This document shows positions 31,811 to 43,530 of a stretch of DNA of 64,000 bases, one piece after another. This DNA comes from Sipunculus nudus (Eukaryota > Annelida > Sipuncula > Golfingiida > Sipunculidae): positions 79,584,643 to 79,648,642 of the forward strand of contig CM049307.1 in NCBI GenBank assembly GCA_026874595.1. Direction: 5' to 3'. Numbering within the stretch: position 1 is the stretch's first letter; each line of letters opens with the position of its first letter. The translations under genes and the position numbers were made by a program. The notes under the pieces were generated by a model. It was given only the letters and a program-made list of their open reading frames with translations. It searched no databases and was not told where the DNA came from.

Positions 31811-34800
31811 TATGAAACAACAAACTCGGGACTCTTACCACCTTTCTTACCAACAACATCCAGCACTCTGCCCTTCCACCAGCTTTCACACCCATCATCC
31901 ACAAACCTCTGCTCAACATTCATTCCAACTAAATCTGAACTAACCAAACTCACCAAACGTAAAACACCACATTTGAAACCATTCACTAAATCACATTCAT
32001 ACGATTCACCACCAACATTCTTCAAAACCCCAACAAACAACCGCTCACTCCCAACAACACATTCTTTCACCTCATTCACACAACATCTCTCCCACTCAGA
32101 CTCATCTTTCGATCACCTTCCCCAGAAAATCATCCACACAGTGAACAAAAGGCAAATCTAGCTTACACATTCTCCTACCTTCATTCACACACTCATTCTC
32201 AGCCACTGCCAAAAACTTCTCTTTCTCATCATCAAGCTCACAATCAGGCACACGCACACCAGTAAACGAAAAATCTGCACACTTCACATTCTCGCGATCC
32301 TCACTACTCATGCTCACAACTTCTTCAAATTCACCACAAGCTCATCATACGTATACATACGACCTCCCTTGCTGAAATTCAGACTTCCATCCACATTCAC
32401 ACACTTCAACACATGTTTTCGAAAACGCTTTGCACCTCAACCGAAAGTCTCCTTCTGTCAACCCTGCATTCACACAACCTTTCATCCACCTTTCTCTCAC
32501 TTATCCACAACCCCCCGAACTCATTCAACTCCACAGTAAAATCCTCTGCTTTCACTCTGTCAGGCGACTCCTTTCTCTCCTGCACACACCGTTTCTTCCT
32601 CATTTTATCCGCTCTTCTTGCACCCACAACCGCTCTCCTCTTCCGAACTCACTCACCTGCTCTTTCACACTACGCCTCGCTCGCTTTACTTGCTCTCTCA
32701 ACTGATCATCACCCATACTCCGCAGCCAGCCCCGGGTCTCATTCCTTCGAAACATAATGACACCCTCCATTGCACACGTACTTGCATTCGGTCTTTCACG
32801 CATCAGGTCATCTAGCATACCAAAATCTCTTTTACCCCCTACATTCGTCATGGGCACACTGGCAGTCTCACTCATTCTCTCACTCAGATAAGCATTCACT
32901 CCACCTCGTAACTGATCTTGGAAGCAACTTCTGGCTCTTACTGAAGAAAGATGCCAGTTATACGATCATTCTCACACTCTTTCACCAAAGCATCATACAC
33001 CCAGTCCTTTCTGACACTGACATCCTCATACAAACACTCTGATCCTTTCATCAAACTACTTGCATCCTGAGCCCATGACTGTAAACACACCAGTAACCTT
33101 TCAAACCTAGCATTCAGTCCACTCATGTTCGTCTCACTCTCACTCACTCTCCACAACGCCCCAGTCAGCAACTTGTCAATCAGCCCAAAAGAACGCACTC
33201 CACACACAAACTGCTCCACACCAAGGTCAGCATGCACCGCTTTCATCAACAGGTTCTCATCTTTTTCGCACAACAAGGGGTAAAGAGCTTATACCCCTGC
33301 ACCATTATGGAACAGTATATTAAATCTGTTCCCTCTGAATGGTGCAAGGGGTATATGCCCCTTCCCATCTCTCACACGTCCAAACTCACGAAACCACACA
33401 GGCTTTCCATTCTTCTCACGCCCTCTATCTTGCATAGCCTTGCATACCGTTCTGACCATACGTACAGTTCCACTCTCGCCATTCTGACTCTTAAGGTGCT
33501 TTTCCATAAGTGCGTAGTCCGTATCCGTAGTCCTTATGCGTTGTCCGCTGCGTAGTCCGCAAAAATCGCTTTGTAGACTTTTTAACTGGGCCGTTTCCAT
33601 TCATCCGCATGCGTAGTACGTATGCGTAGTCCGTATCCGCACGCTGCTGGGATTGATTTTTGCGCAATACGCATACCAATCATCGTGTTGATTTCAGGTT
33701 TAGCAAAGAGTTTTCCCCATTCAGGCCGTACTGTATGCACAGTCTCTATTTTCAACTGGTATGAATGTCATTTCTGGCATTAGTTTTCCATAAACCCAAC
33801 ATATTGGCATATGGCTGAATTATGTTTTCCTTTTTTATCACAGACACCATGTTTTTAGATGATTGAAGCGTACACATCGCTGTCGCGGATAAATATTATT
33901 AATTAAGATCTTTTAAAAATTTTATTATTTTTATTTTATTGTTTAACTTTTGTTGCTAATATATGCAAATGTACAATAAATATATGGTGAAATGGCTTGC
34001 AAAAAAGGATAAACTTCAGCTATCGAGCACCTATCAATACGGAGTACGGACTACGCATATACGTACTTATGGAAAACGAACTTTGCGGATACGGACTACG
34101 CATACGGACTACGCTTGCGGACTACGGATACGCACTACGCACTTATGGAAAACCACCTTTACATCCTTTCGCAACAGCACCAACCGCACTCTCACCAAAT
34201 ATCAAACTCTCCCACATGCACATAGTCACACCGGCCTGATCAGCTAAACCAACAAGGTAGTTGAGGCCACAAAAAAAATTATTCATACTTACACATCTCT
34301 CACGCTCACTGTCACTCATCCCATTCCATTCATTCAACACATGCGGCAACACATCTCTCCTGTAGTCATACAAAAACTCACAAAACTTCTTACCTGCAGC
34401 AGCCCTATCACTCATAGTTTTCTTCATGCTAACAATCATGCCCTGCACACGCTTACACACATCTCCTCCTTTCATGCTAGCCACATCCATCAAAATCTCA
34501 CGCAGCACACACAACAGGCTTTCAGCATCCTCACTCGCAACATCTCTCACACCCAGAGTCAGACGCTCATCAGCCGCTGTTCTTACACCCAAACTTTCAT
34601 AATGTCTGCTATACTTTGTCGTTCCATCACTCATCAAAGTCACATTCCCACTCTCTAAACATTCACTCAACTGCATCCATGCCAGCGCTCTACATTCATA
34701 CACCATTCTCTCAGCACACGTCTCTCTCGGCAATCTATCCACACTCTTTCCCAGACCTTCAATCACACATGTCACAATCGAATCACACTTGCTCGCACTT

Positions 34801-35884
34801 ACACCCATACCAATCAGCTCCATATACACTCCTCTGATCTCACTCGTATACTTTCCTCCCTGAAAAAAAAAAAACGCACACAGTCACTCCGCACAAAATC
34901 TTCCAACCTCTCTTCCAACATACACGTCTCATTCTCCAAATCACGCACTCTCTCACTCAGGCAAACCAGCTTGTCTTTCACACACTCTACACTTTCACAG
35001 GCACTCAAGTGCCTTTCTTGCAGCGTCATACTTACTTCTCAGACATGCGTACCTTTCACACTGTTCATTCACTTCCATACATGCATCCACATACAGGTCA
35101 TCAAGCTCACTCTCTAGTCTCACGCTCACCCTCACATTTACTCAACCTGGCCTCAATTTAAAAAAATCGGCCATCCCTCTCATTCAACTCATCATTCAAC
35201 TCTGCAATCATACTATCTCCTCTCGCAAGTTTCTTTCTAAAGTTTCTTACATCAAACACTCTCCTTTCTTTCACAGTTACATCCATCTTCAACTTTCTCA
35301 TCATCTCAACCAGCTCCTTCTCCCGCACTGACATAACCTCCACACCGCTCTCACGACCTGACACTGCCCCCACCCGACCCTCAAGCTCACCCCCCCCCCC
35401 CCCCTCATTCCACTCTGCACACACACACTATCCTCACTCCCCTCCATTCCACTCTGCACACACACACTATCCCCACTCCCCTCCATTACACTTTGCACAC
35501 ACAGACAATCCCCAACCCCCCCCCCCCCCCCCACAATCCACTCCCCGGCAAATGAAACACACCATTCAGAAACTCATGCCTCGTACCTTTCAACTCAGAC
35601 TTACATGTCCCATACCAGTAATGAAACGCACGCACACTCATCCAGTCATCCACAGACTCATACCCCATCAACCTGCCAAGGCACCTCACAACATGCAACC
35701 CACTCCTACATTCCATCACACACTCGTACACCTCCATCACAAACCCATTCGTCAATTCATCTCTTTCAAGAGTAGGTCTTCCACTGTTGTTGGTAGCCAG
35801 CAGGGATCTTGATCTTGAACGGGAGCCGGAGGTGGCGCGGTCCTGGTTTTGTGTGTCGTCTGTCCACCGCAGACCGGCCACCAT
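31720..35884 (-). pseudogene. Broken gene of a widespread uncharacterised invertebrate family, Tudor-like C-terminus
   Basis: Minus-strand segments in order: RSRSRSLL…ELTNGFVMEVYECVME and RAFHYWYGTCKSELKGTRHE (N-terminus, 35486-35884); a charged coiled-coil-like part (34814-35424); a conserved core (34143-34829) with LMSDGTTKYSRHYESLGV, KKTMSDRAAAGKKF and MNNFFCGLNYLVGLADQAG; SGTVRMVRTVCKA and FRGNRFNILFHNGAGV (33289-33480); LLTGALWRV and YEDVSVRKDWV (32938-33276); and a C-terminal Tudor/chromo-like piece (31720-32079, QRFVDDGCESWWKGRVLD). I recognise the SDGTTK…MSDR…NNFFCGL pattern from unnamed multicopy proteins of cnidarians and molluscs; the function is unknown to me. The reading frame changes at least eight times, partly at poly-C runs, and a 665-bp MITE interrupts it. 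Probably dead. Confidence 0.65.
33494..34158. mobile_element. PIF/Harbinger MITE with TTA target duplication
   Basis: The left end AGGTGCTTTTCCATAAGTGC and the inverted right end AGGTGGTTTTCCATAAGTGC are flanked by TTA on both sides (33491-33493 and 34159-34161), the 3-bp TWA duplication of PIF/Harbinger. Subterminal GCGTAGTCCGTA-type motifs are dense at both ends. The first 203 bp match the left end of the decayed Harbinger copy at 18237, and the interior has no coding capacity. It is inserted in the minus-strand gene between the AVGAVAKGCK and QNGESGTVRM parts. Confidence 0.9.
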
Positions 35885-36879
35885 CCGTCTCCCGTTTGGC
35901 CTCCTCTCTGCCTCTCATCTCTGTCTCTCCTCCTACCACTCCCCATATCTTCCATAATGCTTGAAAATCGGCCACGCTGTCACAAGTATCATTTTGCAGA
36001 GCAAAGGACTGTGCCGTCCAGGGGGTGACCCAAGGTTTTATACCCGTGTTCTGCATAGGGTCGGCATAGCGGACGCTGGGTGGCACCATTGGGTCTCGGG
36101 AACGGCACGTACACCCCGGGCTATGCTTTACCCAGCGGGGAGGGTCGCCTCCGGGCCCTGTTAACTTTTGTTTACATGTTTATATAATAGGTACACGTGT
36201 ATCTATTATATAAACAAGTACCGGCAAGCGATATAACATGGTTTACAGCTCATTAAACGGTAGGGGATTGTTGTTAAGGTAAATTGAAGACATTTTAAAC
36301 CAATATCAACACAAATAGCGATTCAAGCGCCTGTGATCGAAGGTCCCTGCCCGTCCCAACCGGGTACGAGTGTACGATTAATGGTGATATACGATTGACA
36401 GGAGTTTGATGATTTATGGTGGTGGGCACCAGCTGGGAGTTTTCCTCTCTAAGTCTGTCACATTCACGAGTTTTATGGGATAATACCTTAATGTAGATGT
36501 AAATGCAATACCAGGAGCTTTTCGAGTTAAATGTTTATTGCGTTTACCATTTCTGGCAGAACACGACAAGTGGGGCAAGTCCAAACGGTAGGATATTCAC
36601 TTTCTAGGTCGCCTATGTTTATTGCTGTAGATATGGGGTATGGACCCCCTTAACCCCCCCCCCCCCCCCCCGGATCCGCTTCTGTTAGAAAAATTAACAT
36701 ATCTTTGCTCTTGAGTCGAAGTATTGTCATTGGATTTACTCCGAGTATTCAGAGCAGCAGTGGAAGTATTTTGCCCAATCCCGCCGTACTGGAATCACTT
36801 GTAGATCTAGATAATACAGGGTATGATGATGTCTGGGCAGCGGATATTAATACTTGATCAGCCGTAGACAGGACACTAG
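35885..36879. other. GC-richer flank and spacer; GGATCC-associated poly-C at 36655-36672
   Basis: 36000-36170 is GC-rich with overlapping frames on both strands (35766-36089 minus, 107 codons), possibly leading into the broken gene but unrecognised. At 36655-36680 a poly-C run is followed by ggatccgcttct, the same junction found in every unit of the 57.5-63.9 kb array. Confidence 0.45.
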
Positions 36880-37245
36880 TTACGGATTTTCGTTTATCGA
36901 GCTGCGAGTATTCTTTGACTTACGTCGACTGGCTACAGAAGAATCATCATTTGCTCTAGGCTTTGTTAATGCCTGCTTCCGTTCACTCACGGTATTGGCA
37001 ATTCCTTTTGCCATGGACCAACGATCGCAATTTTTAATCTCATCCGGAACATTATTTAATTTTGAAAGTTTGTTACGGATATCTCGTAGACATTTGTTTT
37101 TGGTAATTATGTTGGTTTCATGATAAGTCATTTTCTTTACTTTTGTAATCCACTCAACTTTGATTTGCTCACAAAGATCGCCATGGGCTTTTAATAGTGA
37201 GGGCTCCCTTTTGAGTCTTGCAGCGCGAATGAGCGAGTCGTTCAT
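36880..37245 (-). CDS. Hypothetical 121-aa basic protein or first exon
   Basis: The minus frame starts MNDSLIRAARLKREPSLLKA and includes YHETNIITKNKCLRDIRNKL and DRWSMAKGIANTVSERKQAL. It is Lys/Arg/Asn-rich, low in hydrophobic runs and less AT-biased than the surrounding spacer, which suggests real coding history. No family recognised. It has no neighbour on the same strand that would extend it. It could be a captured gene piece or a transposon accessory frame. Confidence 0.4.
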   Translation of the reverse strand: MNDSLIRAARLKREPSLLKAHGDLCEQIKVEWITKVKKMTYHETNIITKNKCLRDIRNKLSKLNNVPDEIKNCDRWSMAKGIANTVSERKQALTKPRANDDSSVASRRKSKNTRSSINENP

Positions 37246-38689
37246 GATCCCCTTGTCAGGCTCTGACGAGCCAATCTCATTTGTGATTGACGCCGTGAAT
37301 GACGTCGTCGAGGTAAATATGCGGGATTAGGCGTCACAGGTGTTGTCAACAGGCTTGAATAGACGACGCAATAGTTCCTTTGTAATGTGTATAACAAATG
37401 CTGATAGCCTACAAATATCCTAATATCTGATTAAAGTCTAACATACACGGGTTATACACTCATGGATAACATTTGGTTGATGTTTTAACTGATGTATCTG
37501 ATATCATAAGTCTAAATAATAAATATCTTGATATCAGAATTCACAAGCCAGTTTATTTACTTGGTAGCCATCTTGGTTTACTCTGTTTTTGGTGCGATCT
37601 GACTTGAAATTTATCTCTGTGATTTTAAATAATCAAATAAAACTCACCCGGTAATAAGTGTATATTGTCCCGATATTGTAAAGTCCATGTATGGAGTAAA
37701 ACCTGGGCTGCTCAAGATTTTATCAACTAAAACATCGGCAAAATGCAGAGCAGAAATAAAAAGCAGTCATCACAGTAGCGCATGCACAGAGGGTATAAAA
37801 ATAAAAAAAAAATAATATAAAAATAATAATTTTTAACTAATAACAATTAAGTGCTGTAGTTATTACTATATATAACTATTACTATCAGAATAACGATTTG
37901 GCAGTCTTATTAAATATACTTTGGATTTAGGTTTCACCTTTCGTGGTTTTGGCCTTAAACACTATTCACTGGGTTAACGCTTTCGTGGATTAATCGTTCC
38001 TGTTTATGCATTTTATCAGAACTCATTGGTGAACAGACCTAAAAATAAGCCAAAGATTGTTCGGTAATCATTCAATGGAATTTAATATCCTTAAGACTCA
38101 TTCAATAAAAAAATAGTCTTGGCTCAATGACACAACAACTAAAATATCTTTGTGTTATCTGAATCGTGGGTGAAAATATTTAGATAAATCTCGATAGATT
38201 TCTTCAGGATAATTCAACCTAGGTCCATCAAATGAAGTCATGCATTACTAGGTTAATGAGAGCAAGTACCGGCTCTAGAGATCGGTATGTCGTTTGTTCA
38301 GAAGAAACCCCGTTTCCACTCCAGCTGGAACCAGTGCACCTCCAGAACGGGGACACAGTTAAACTTGGTGCCCGCTCAAATTGTGCTCAGCTGACCGTTT
38401 CTGATCCCCATGCCCGATGTCTTACTAGGTTAAATCTGTCACACGGTTAAGCTCTTAATGTTTGGTCCGCCATTAACGGAATACAGTTATATGGTTGAGT
38501 TGCCTTGTTTACAGGGTGCAGTTGTCTGTTTGTTCCGAACATCACACGGTACTTTTGCCAGAAACCATGGATGCAGAGGTACCGCCACTCGACCGCATCA
38601 GCGGCCTGTCATTACCGGCATCCAACATGATTAATAAAATGATCAGTGTCTATTGTTGTTTCTTCAATTAAAAAATGACATTAACAGAG
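37246..38689. other. No recognisable gene
   Basis: AT-rich sequence. A 72-codon plus frame at 38232-38450 is unrecognised. 38500-38640 is somewhat GC-richer but shows no motif. Confidence 0.4.
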
Positions 38690-39165
38690 AAGTAATTCTG
38701 GGTTCCAAGGAGACTTTCCATGGGCCTCCCTTCATGTCAACAAAATAGATTCCAGGTTCAGTCACTACCATTTGTGCCCTGTTAACAAATGACAGCATCT
38801 TTTAGAGTCTCGAAAAATAGAAAAAAAAATCGTTAACAAATCGGAAATACAGGTGGCGCCACCAGCCTGCACGAACTGACGCAACCCCCCCCCCCCCCCC
38901 ATGATCAATATCCATGTAAAGAATCATGGTGATCAATGCATTAGTTTTTCAGATACTTAAGCTTTTGTATCAAATTTTCCATTACTCTGGGGGGTATTTG
39001 GGAGCCCCATAGATCAGAGATTATGGGTAACAGAGACCTTATTTCTGGTTTCCGAGGAGATTTTTTATGGACCTCTCTAGATGTGAAGTAAGAAGATTCC
39101 AGATCCTGCGGTTACAATTTGTGCCTGGTTAACGGACAGACAGACGGACGGACGGACAAAGGGTG
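38690..39165 (+). repeat. Dispersed repeat with tandem half-units (related to 53577-53735 inverted)
   Basis: Two diverged units (38697-38800 and 39030-39130) share 'gg(t/c)ttcc(a/g)aggaga', '(t/g)g(g/a)cctc(c/t)ct', 'gattccag(g/a)t' and 'tttgtgcc(c/t)(t/g)gttaac'. The second ends in (gac)n-like 'gacagacagacggacggacg'. The reverse complement appears at 53577-53735. It is distantly similar in theme to the 145-bp repeats at 10281 and 49075. Confidence 0.65.
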
Positions 39166-39272
39166 ATCGCTATAGCTCAGATGACTATGTATGTGTAAAG
39201 TATTATTTTGTGATAACGTTTAACAATAGGAAGCTTTTGCATTTCGATGTTGGAAGTAAATTTTTCTTTTAC

Positions 39273-40088
39273 CTGAAAGAATTTGGACAGGCTGCTGAGC
39301 TGTTGCAGAGTGCCTAGCATCAGACTGAGGATGGCGACAAACTCCCAGTTCTCTTCAAGTTTCAGCATTCCCACAGCCTGGGGGTCGATCATTGTGCAGT
39401 GTGAGAGATGAGCCACTACACATGGCAGGATCTTATTCATGGTGGAACAGGATGAATCATGGGAAAGCCGTCTCATAGCCTTAGGTTGTTTAGGCTTCAG
39501 CTTTGGTTTTTCGAATGTCTCCTGGAATGATATTATAATGTATTTACATAAATTTATATTGTACAGATGTATTAGTGAAATATGTTAGAATATTTCAAGC
39601 ACACGTGTGATTATGATTGTATAAATATTAATGTATGTTTAACAACAGTACTTTACAATGTGTTTATAAAATTACCTGTATTTTTTCAACCCCGCTGCAC
39701 GGACAGCAGAGTACTCATAGTACTTGAATACCTTGTCAATGGTCGTATTAAACTTTGCAATGGCCTTGATCTCTTCTGCTGACCGCTTGGTTGTCAGTGC
39801 CTCACCGTGTGCCAAACAATGGTTCCCAACAGCAATTTTGGAGAATTGTCAAAAGAAAGATCTAAATGCATTTATGTTATTATTTCTAGTGAAGTTTCAA
39901 TGTATGCTAAATTAGCTTACTTGATAAGCCAAGAGGTATTCACTTTATCCTTTAACTGAGTAGCCACACAAGTCATCATACTGGCACCATAACTTCCTAT
40001 TCCAGCCAGCCTGGATAGATCCAACTCTTTTTTCTTTGCTGTAATCGAAAATGTCCTCCGCTATAGTGTCAGCTTTCCCGTTGTGTAT
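39273..40088 (-). pseudogene. hAT-like ZNF862/KIAA1586-type gene, three exons
   Basis: Exon at 39921-40088: IHNGKADTIAEDIFDY, a one-base slip, then LDLSRLAGIGSYGASMMT and VATQLKDKVNTSWLI, with acceptor and donor consistent. Exon at about 39676-39838: NHCLAHGEALTTKRSAEEIK, then FNTTIDKVFKYYEYSAVR. Exon at 39273-39521: KPKQPKAMRRLSHDSSCSTM and LPCVVAHLSHC, ending LSSLSKFFQ at a donor. This order (GxGsDGAsvM, HC.AH..AL, RWLSH, LS..FQ) is that of hAT-transposase-derived ZNF862/KIAA1586-like proteins. The usual Asp of GSDGA is Tyr, and the Trp of RWLSH is Arg. The middle and last exons do not join cleanly in phase, and no N-terminal zinc finger or C-terminal dimerisation domain was found. Probably degenerate. 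Confidence 0.7.
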
Positions 40089-40626
40089 CTTGAAAGAAAA
40101 AAAAGTAATTCCATGGTAAATTTTATTCTACGGCTTATGAGTCTGCTGAGTTGAAAACAATATCAATCATAAAACATGAACATTCTTTATTTCTGTTATA
40201 TTGTCCACAAGGTGTCCTGCGGTGTCCCAAACCACAGGGAAGGACGTATTCCCCGTTCATGACGTTGTCGGTATTGAACCCTTTTGTATACTTAGACATT
40301 GGGATGGTGCGAAAGATTGACACGATCCCAATCTTATTTAAGGAATTTCCTAGGGTATGGTAGTGCTAAGACAATTTGTTTCTGTATGTTCTGATGTGGC
40401 TTACTTTAAGTCCTCAAGTGGTGTACAATTAACAGACTTCTAAGGCCAAAAAATCAATTGTATGTTTTTCAGGCACTTTTTCAGGCTCAAGATTCAAGAT
40501 TAAGAAGATTCAAGATTCAAGAAGTTCAGTATTTACAAATTTCTTTTTAAGTCTTATATAATATTTGTTGATAATATTATCTCTATTCAACTTCAGTTGC
40601 ATAAGAAGTATATTGTTGATAAAACA
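40089..40626. other. No confident gene; possible upstream part of the hAT-like gene
   Basis: A minus frame at 40135-40323 (IPMSKYTKGFNTDNVMNGEY) lies directly upstream of the hAT-like exons and could be an upstream exon, but I cannot match it to a known part of that family. Around 40490-40530 there is a short 'aagattcaagatt' repeat. Confidence 0.3.
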
Positions 40627-41041
40627 CTCTAACCCTTTAACATTATAGAACTCGTTCTTGTGTGAAGATTATTGCCACTCTCACCTTTTACATTATTGTT
40701 CTTGGTCCTATGTGGAGATCATTGCCACTCTAACCCTTTAACATTAAGATCTTGGTCCTGTGTGGAGATTATTGCCACTCTAACCTTTTAACATTATAGT
40801 TCTTGGTCCTGTTTGGAGATTATTGCCACTCTTACCCTTTAATATTATAGTTCTTGGTCCTGTGTGGAGATTATTGTCACTCTAACCCTTTAATATTATA
40901 GATCTTGGTCCTGTGTGGAGATTATTGCCACTCTAACCCTTTAACATTATAGTTCTTGGTCCTGTGTTGAAATTATTGCCACTTTAATTCTTTAGCATTA
41001 TAGATTTTGGTCCTATGTGGAGATAATTGCCACTCCACCCC
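40627..41041 (+). repeat. 50-51-bp minisatellite, about eight units
   Basis: Units contain 'ctctaaccctttaacattat' followed by 'agttcttggtcctgtgtgga' and 'gattattgcca'. The start positions of 'attgcc' step by 50, 50, 51, 51, 51, 51 and 51 bp. The last unit is the most diverged. Confidence 0.95.
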
Positions 41042-42109
41042 TTTAACACGAGACCTTATTCCACTTACACGCATCGCCACCAGAGGTCCCTCCACTGCAT
41101 GCACAAAACATTCACCAAGCGCAGGGGAAGCGACTTCTGGAGGTCATTGGCTTCAACGTGTCCCCGCTGAATCGATGAACCGATCATAGCTTGTGGAACT
41201 GTAAAATCAGCATTTCGCTGGATTAATGACAGCCATGCCCGCATTGGTTCACTTCATTACAGTTCAAGAAAATGTATTCTAAATCCCATTCTATTATCTT
41301 GTCACATTTGTCTGTTGAAAAGTGTAGTCAAGCCTCCAGCCCTGCGTAATTATGATAGAGCCGATAGAGGTGAAGCCACACAAGCCAAGCAGAAAGCCGC
41401 AAGACCGCCACCGTTTAGCCCAAACCGGTGACCGGAGAAAGCTACCACATCCACAGCACAAAACCCAAGGCAGGATACGAGTACGGCATCGATCTCAGCG
41501 ACAAGTACCCAGACAATCACGAGAGCAAATCTCGTGCGAACGTAAAAGCGAGCGATCATTGTTTTCTTTATCAGCTAGCCCAGAAAAAGGACATATGAAG
41601 ATTATACGTTACCCTTTGTCCGTCCCTTGGCTAAAAACTCTCAACTTATCTTCATGGAAACTATAAATGTTTGTGATTCTATAACTGTGGCCTATAATGT
41701 GACAGGTATTCAGTTTGATAGTTAGCAGTTGTGATTAATCATTTGAAAATATTATAAAAAATAAGAAATTTGTTGTTAATTATATTATGAAAATTGTAAA
41801 AAAAATCAAAGTGAATCATATATTCTAAATAACCTTTCATTTCTGTCGCAGTGTTTATTTCCGGTATTGCTTTCGGTAAGCAGCTTTGATGTCGGATGTC
41901 ACATGCCAAAAGAGTGCGACATTGCATTTGCATTTAAACTAAACCCTAATACACACACACACACATATATATGTATGTATGTGTCTGCAATAGCGTATTA
42001 TTTTCATTACTCACAAATAAGTTTGTTTTTATTAGGTAGCAAAACTGTTAGATAAAAAGAATTACAATAATATTTATTTTAACATATCATAAAACGAGTG
42101 GTCCAGATT
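41042..42109. other. No confident gene; GC-richer patches
   Basis: 41050-41180 and 41340-41560 are GC-richer, with open frames on both strands (for example 41352-41666 plus, 104 codons, Arg/Gln/Lys/His-rich). None is recognised. A small (AC)n tract occurs at 41952-41965. Confidence 0.35.
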
Positions 42110-43530
42110 CATCATGCACACAATGACAGTAGAGGACCATTTTTGAGCTATCTGGACATCCATGTTCTTCTTCCTCTGCAGAGAGATGGATCAAGGAGTG
42201 GAAATTTTATACCAGAAATTCTGGCCCATTTAAGATGCTTGTTCTACAAAGTAAACCAGCAAAGCATGTGCGTATTCCCTGTGATGTTCTGTGTACCGCG
42301 GACGAACAAGGAAGCAAAGTACAACGCTTAATGTCAGGAAATGATCATACAACTCTTCCTTCAGTGTCTTGTGCAATACAATCTTTCCTCTGTATTTGGT
42401 TGCCTTCTACCTGTCAATTTCATTAAGTCCTCTGGGCTTGCATGCAAAATCACGTGGTACAAACTTTTGTAAAGCGATCATTTTCTACTGTTTTCATTAG
42501 AATGGGCAGCAGACATTCTCATTTTCCTCTTTCCCTTGATCCATGTCAAAAGGAGGCGCTTCCTTAACCTGAGACATGCTTGATGCATGTTATCAAGCGA
42601 AAAACTGCTTTATCATATCAACTGGTATGTCAGAGAGAGGTGAAACATCAGTACGATCTTCTTTGTTGTCTTTTGTCTGAATGATAAACAAGTGCAAGAT
42701 TCCACGTGTTGGGTTTCTGTATAGCATATTCTGACAAACCAAACGCTGATAACAATTTTCACACTCACCGTAGCCTGAAAATTATTTGATTGCTTTTACC
42801 ACAGCCCTTGCAGGAGAGCAACAAATAATGTCTCTCATTTTCACTGGAACCGTGGTTTTATCACACCGCAGTCCAAACTGCAGAAGTTGACTTAGGATCT
42901 TGAGCAGTGTCCATCAATAATTCAAGATTTACTGGCCTGCAGGGACCAAGATACAGTGCCACCGGAAATATTCAACTTGGTTGTAAGTGAATGGCGTACA
43001 AGATGGCAATAAAGATTTCTGTGAGCTTTTGAAGAGCGGAATGCCGTTAATATTCAGTGAAATCTGTAAAGTGTCTTCACCTGCTCGGATATCGTGCGGG
43101 TGTTTCTGAAAGTTATTAAGCAGTTCACGATTAAATGAGCCCGATACAGACATATTCCTTTCCCGATTTTTGAGTTGCTTGAACATCCCTGGTTGTTTTC
43201 AGCAAAGTTCGTGCCGTATAAGGTAACAGAGAGTTTACGAACATCCTAGAGAGCTTAAGTAGCGCATCAACAGCATTATGCTTTACTTGGAATTCCGACA
43301 AGGACATATATTACTATCTTTGCCTGTTGTTGATTATTTTCTGTTATTTCTAAAAATAACATAGGCCATTTAAATAATTATAAAAATTTTATCCACAAAC
43401 CTTGCTTTCATCTCCTCTCCTGTTGAAAGACGTTGAGCAAGTTCAGTCGTGACAGTTACCTGGTCTTCTAATCATCATTAGGTTCATGGGTATCAGATGC
43501 TGTGGTGTTATTTACCTGTTCAACATTACA
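42110..43530 (-). pseudogene. CACTA/EnSpm-like (Tnp2-type) transposase remnant
   Basis: Minus-strand order: EDQVTVTTELAQRLSTGEEM (about 43404-43460); EFQVKHNAVDALLKLSRMF and LPYTARTLLKTTRD (43195-43300); LQISLNINGIPLFKSSQ (42929-43186); RAVVKAIK, a stop, then FSGYGECENCYQRLV; DIPVDMIKQFF, a frame slip, then HQACLRLRKRLLLTWIKGKR; DFACKPRGLNEIDRWKA; and HFLTLSVVL…EYAHALLVYFVEQAS. These match a metazoan Tnp2/DUF4218-type transposase (ID/NGLPLFKS, GYG.C..C, LD.MH..CLG, WIKG, FAR.PR.L.EI..WKA). Several stops and slips make it inactive. Plus-strand frames here are shadows. Confidence 0.75.

Noticed and set aside
32413-32757. Plus-strand frames across 31.5-35.8 kb (Ser/Thr/His/Leu-rich)
   Set aside because: They are antisense shadows of the minus-strand gene, produced by its G-rich codons.
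41007-41189. GC-richer open frame after the 51-bp minisatellite
   Set aside because: Competing open frames on the same strand, no splice or motif support.
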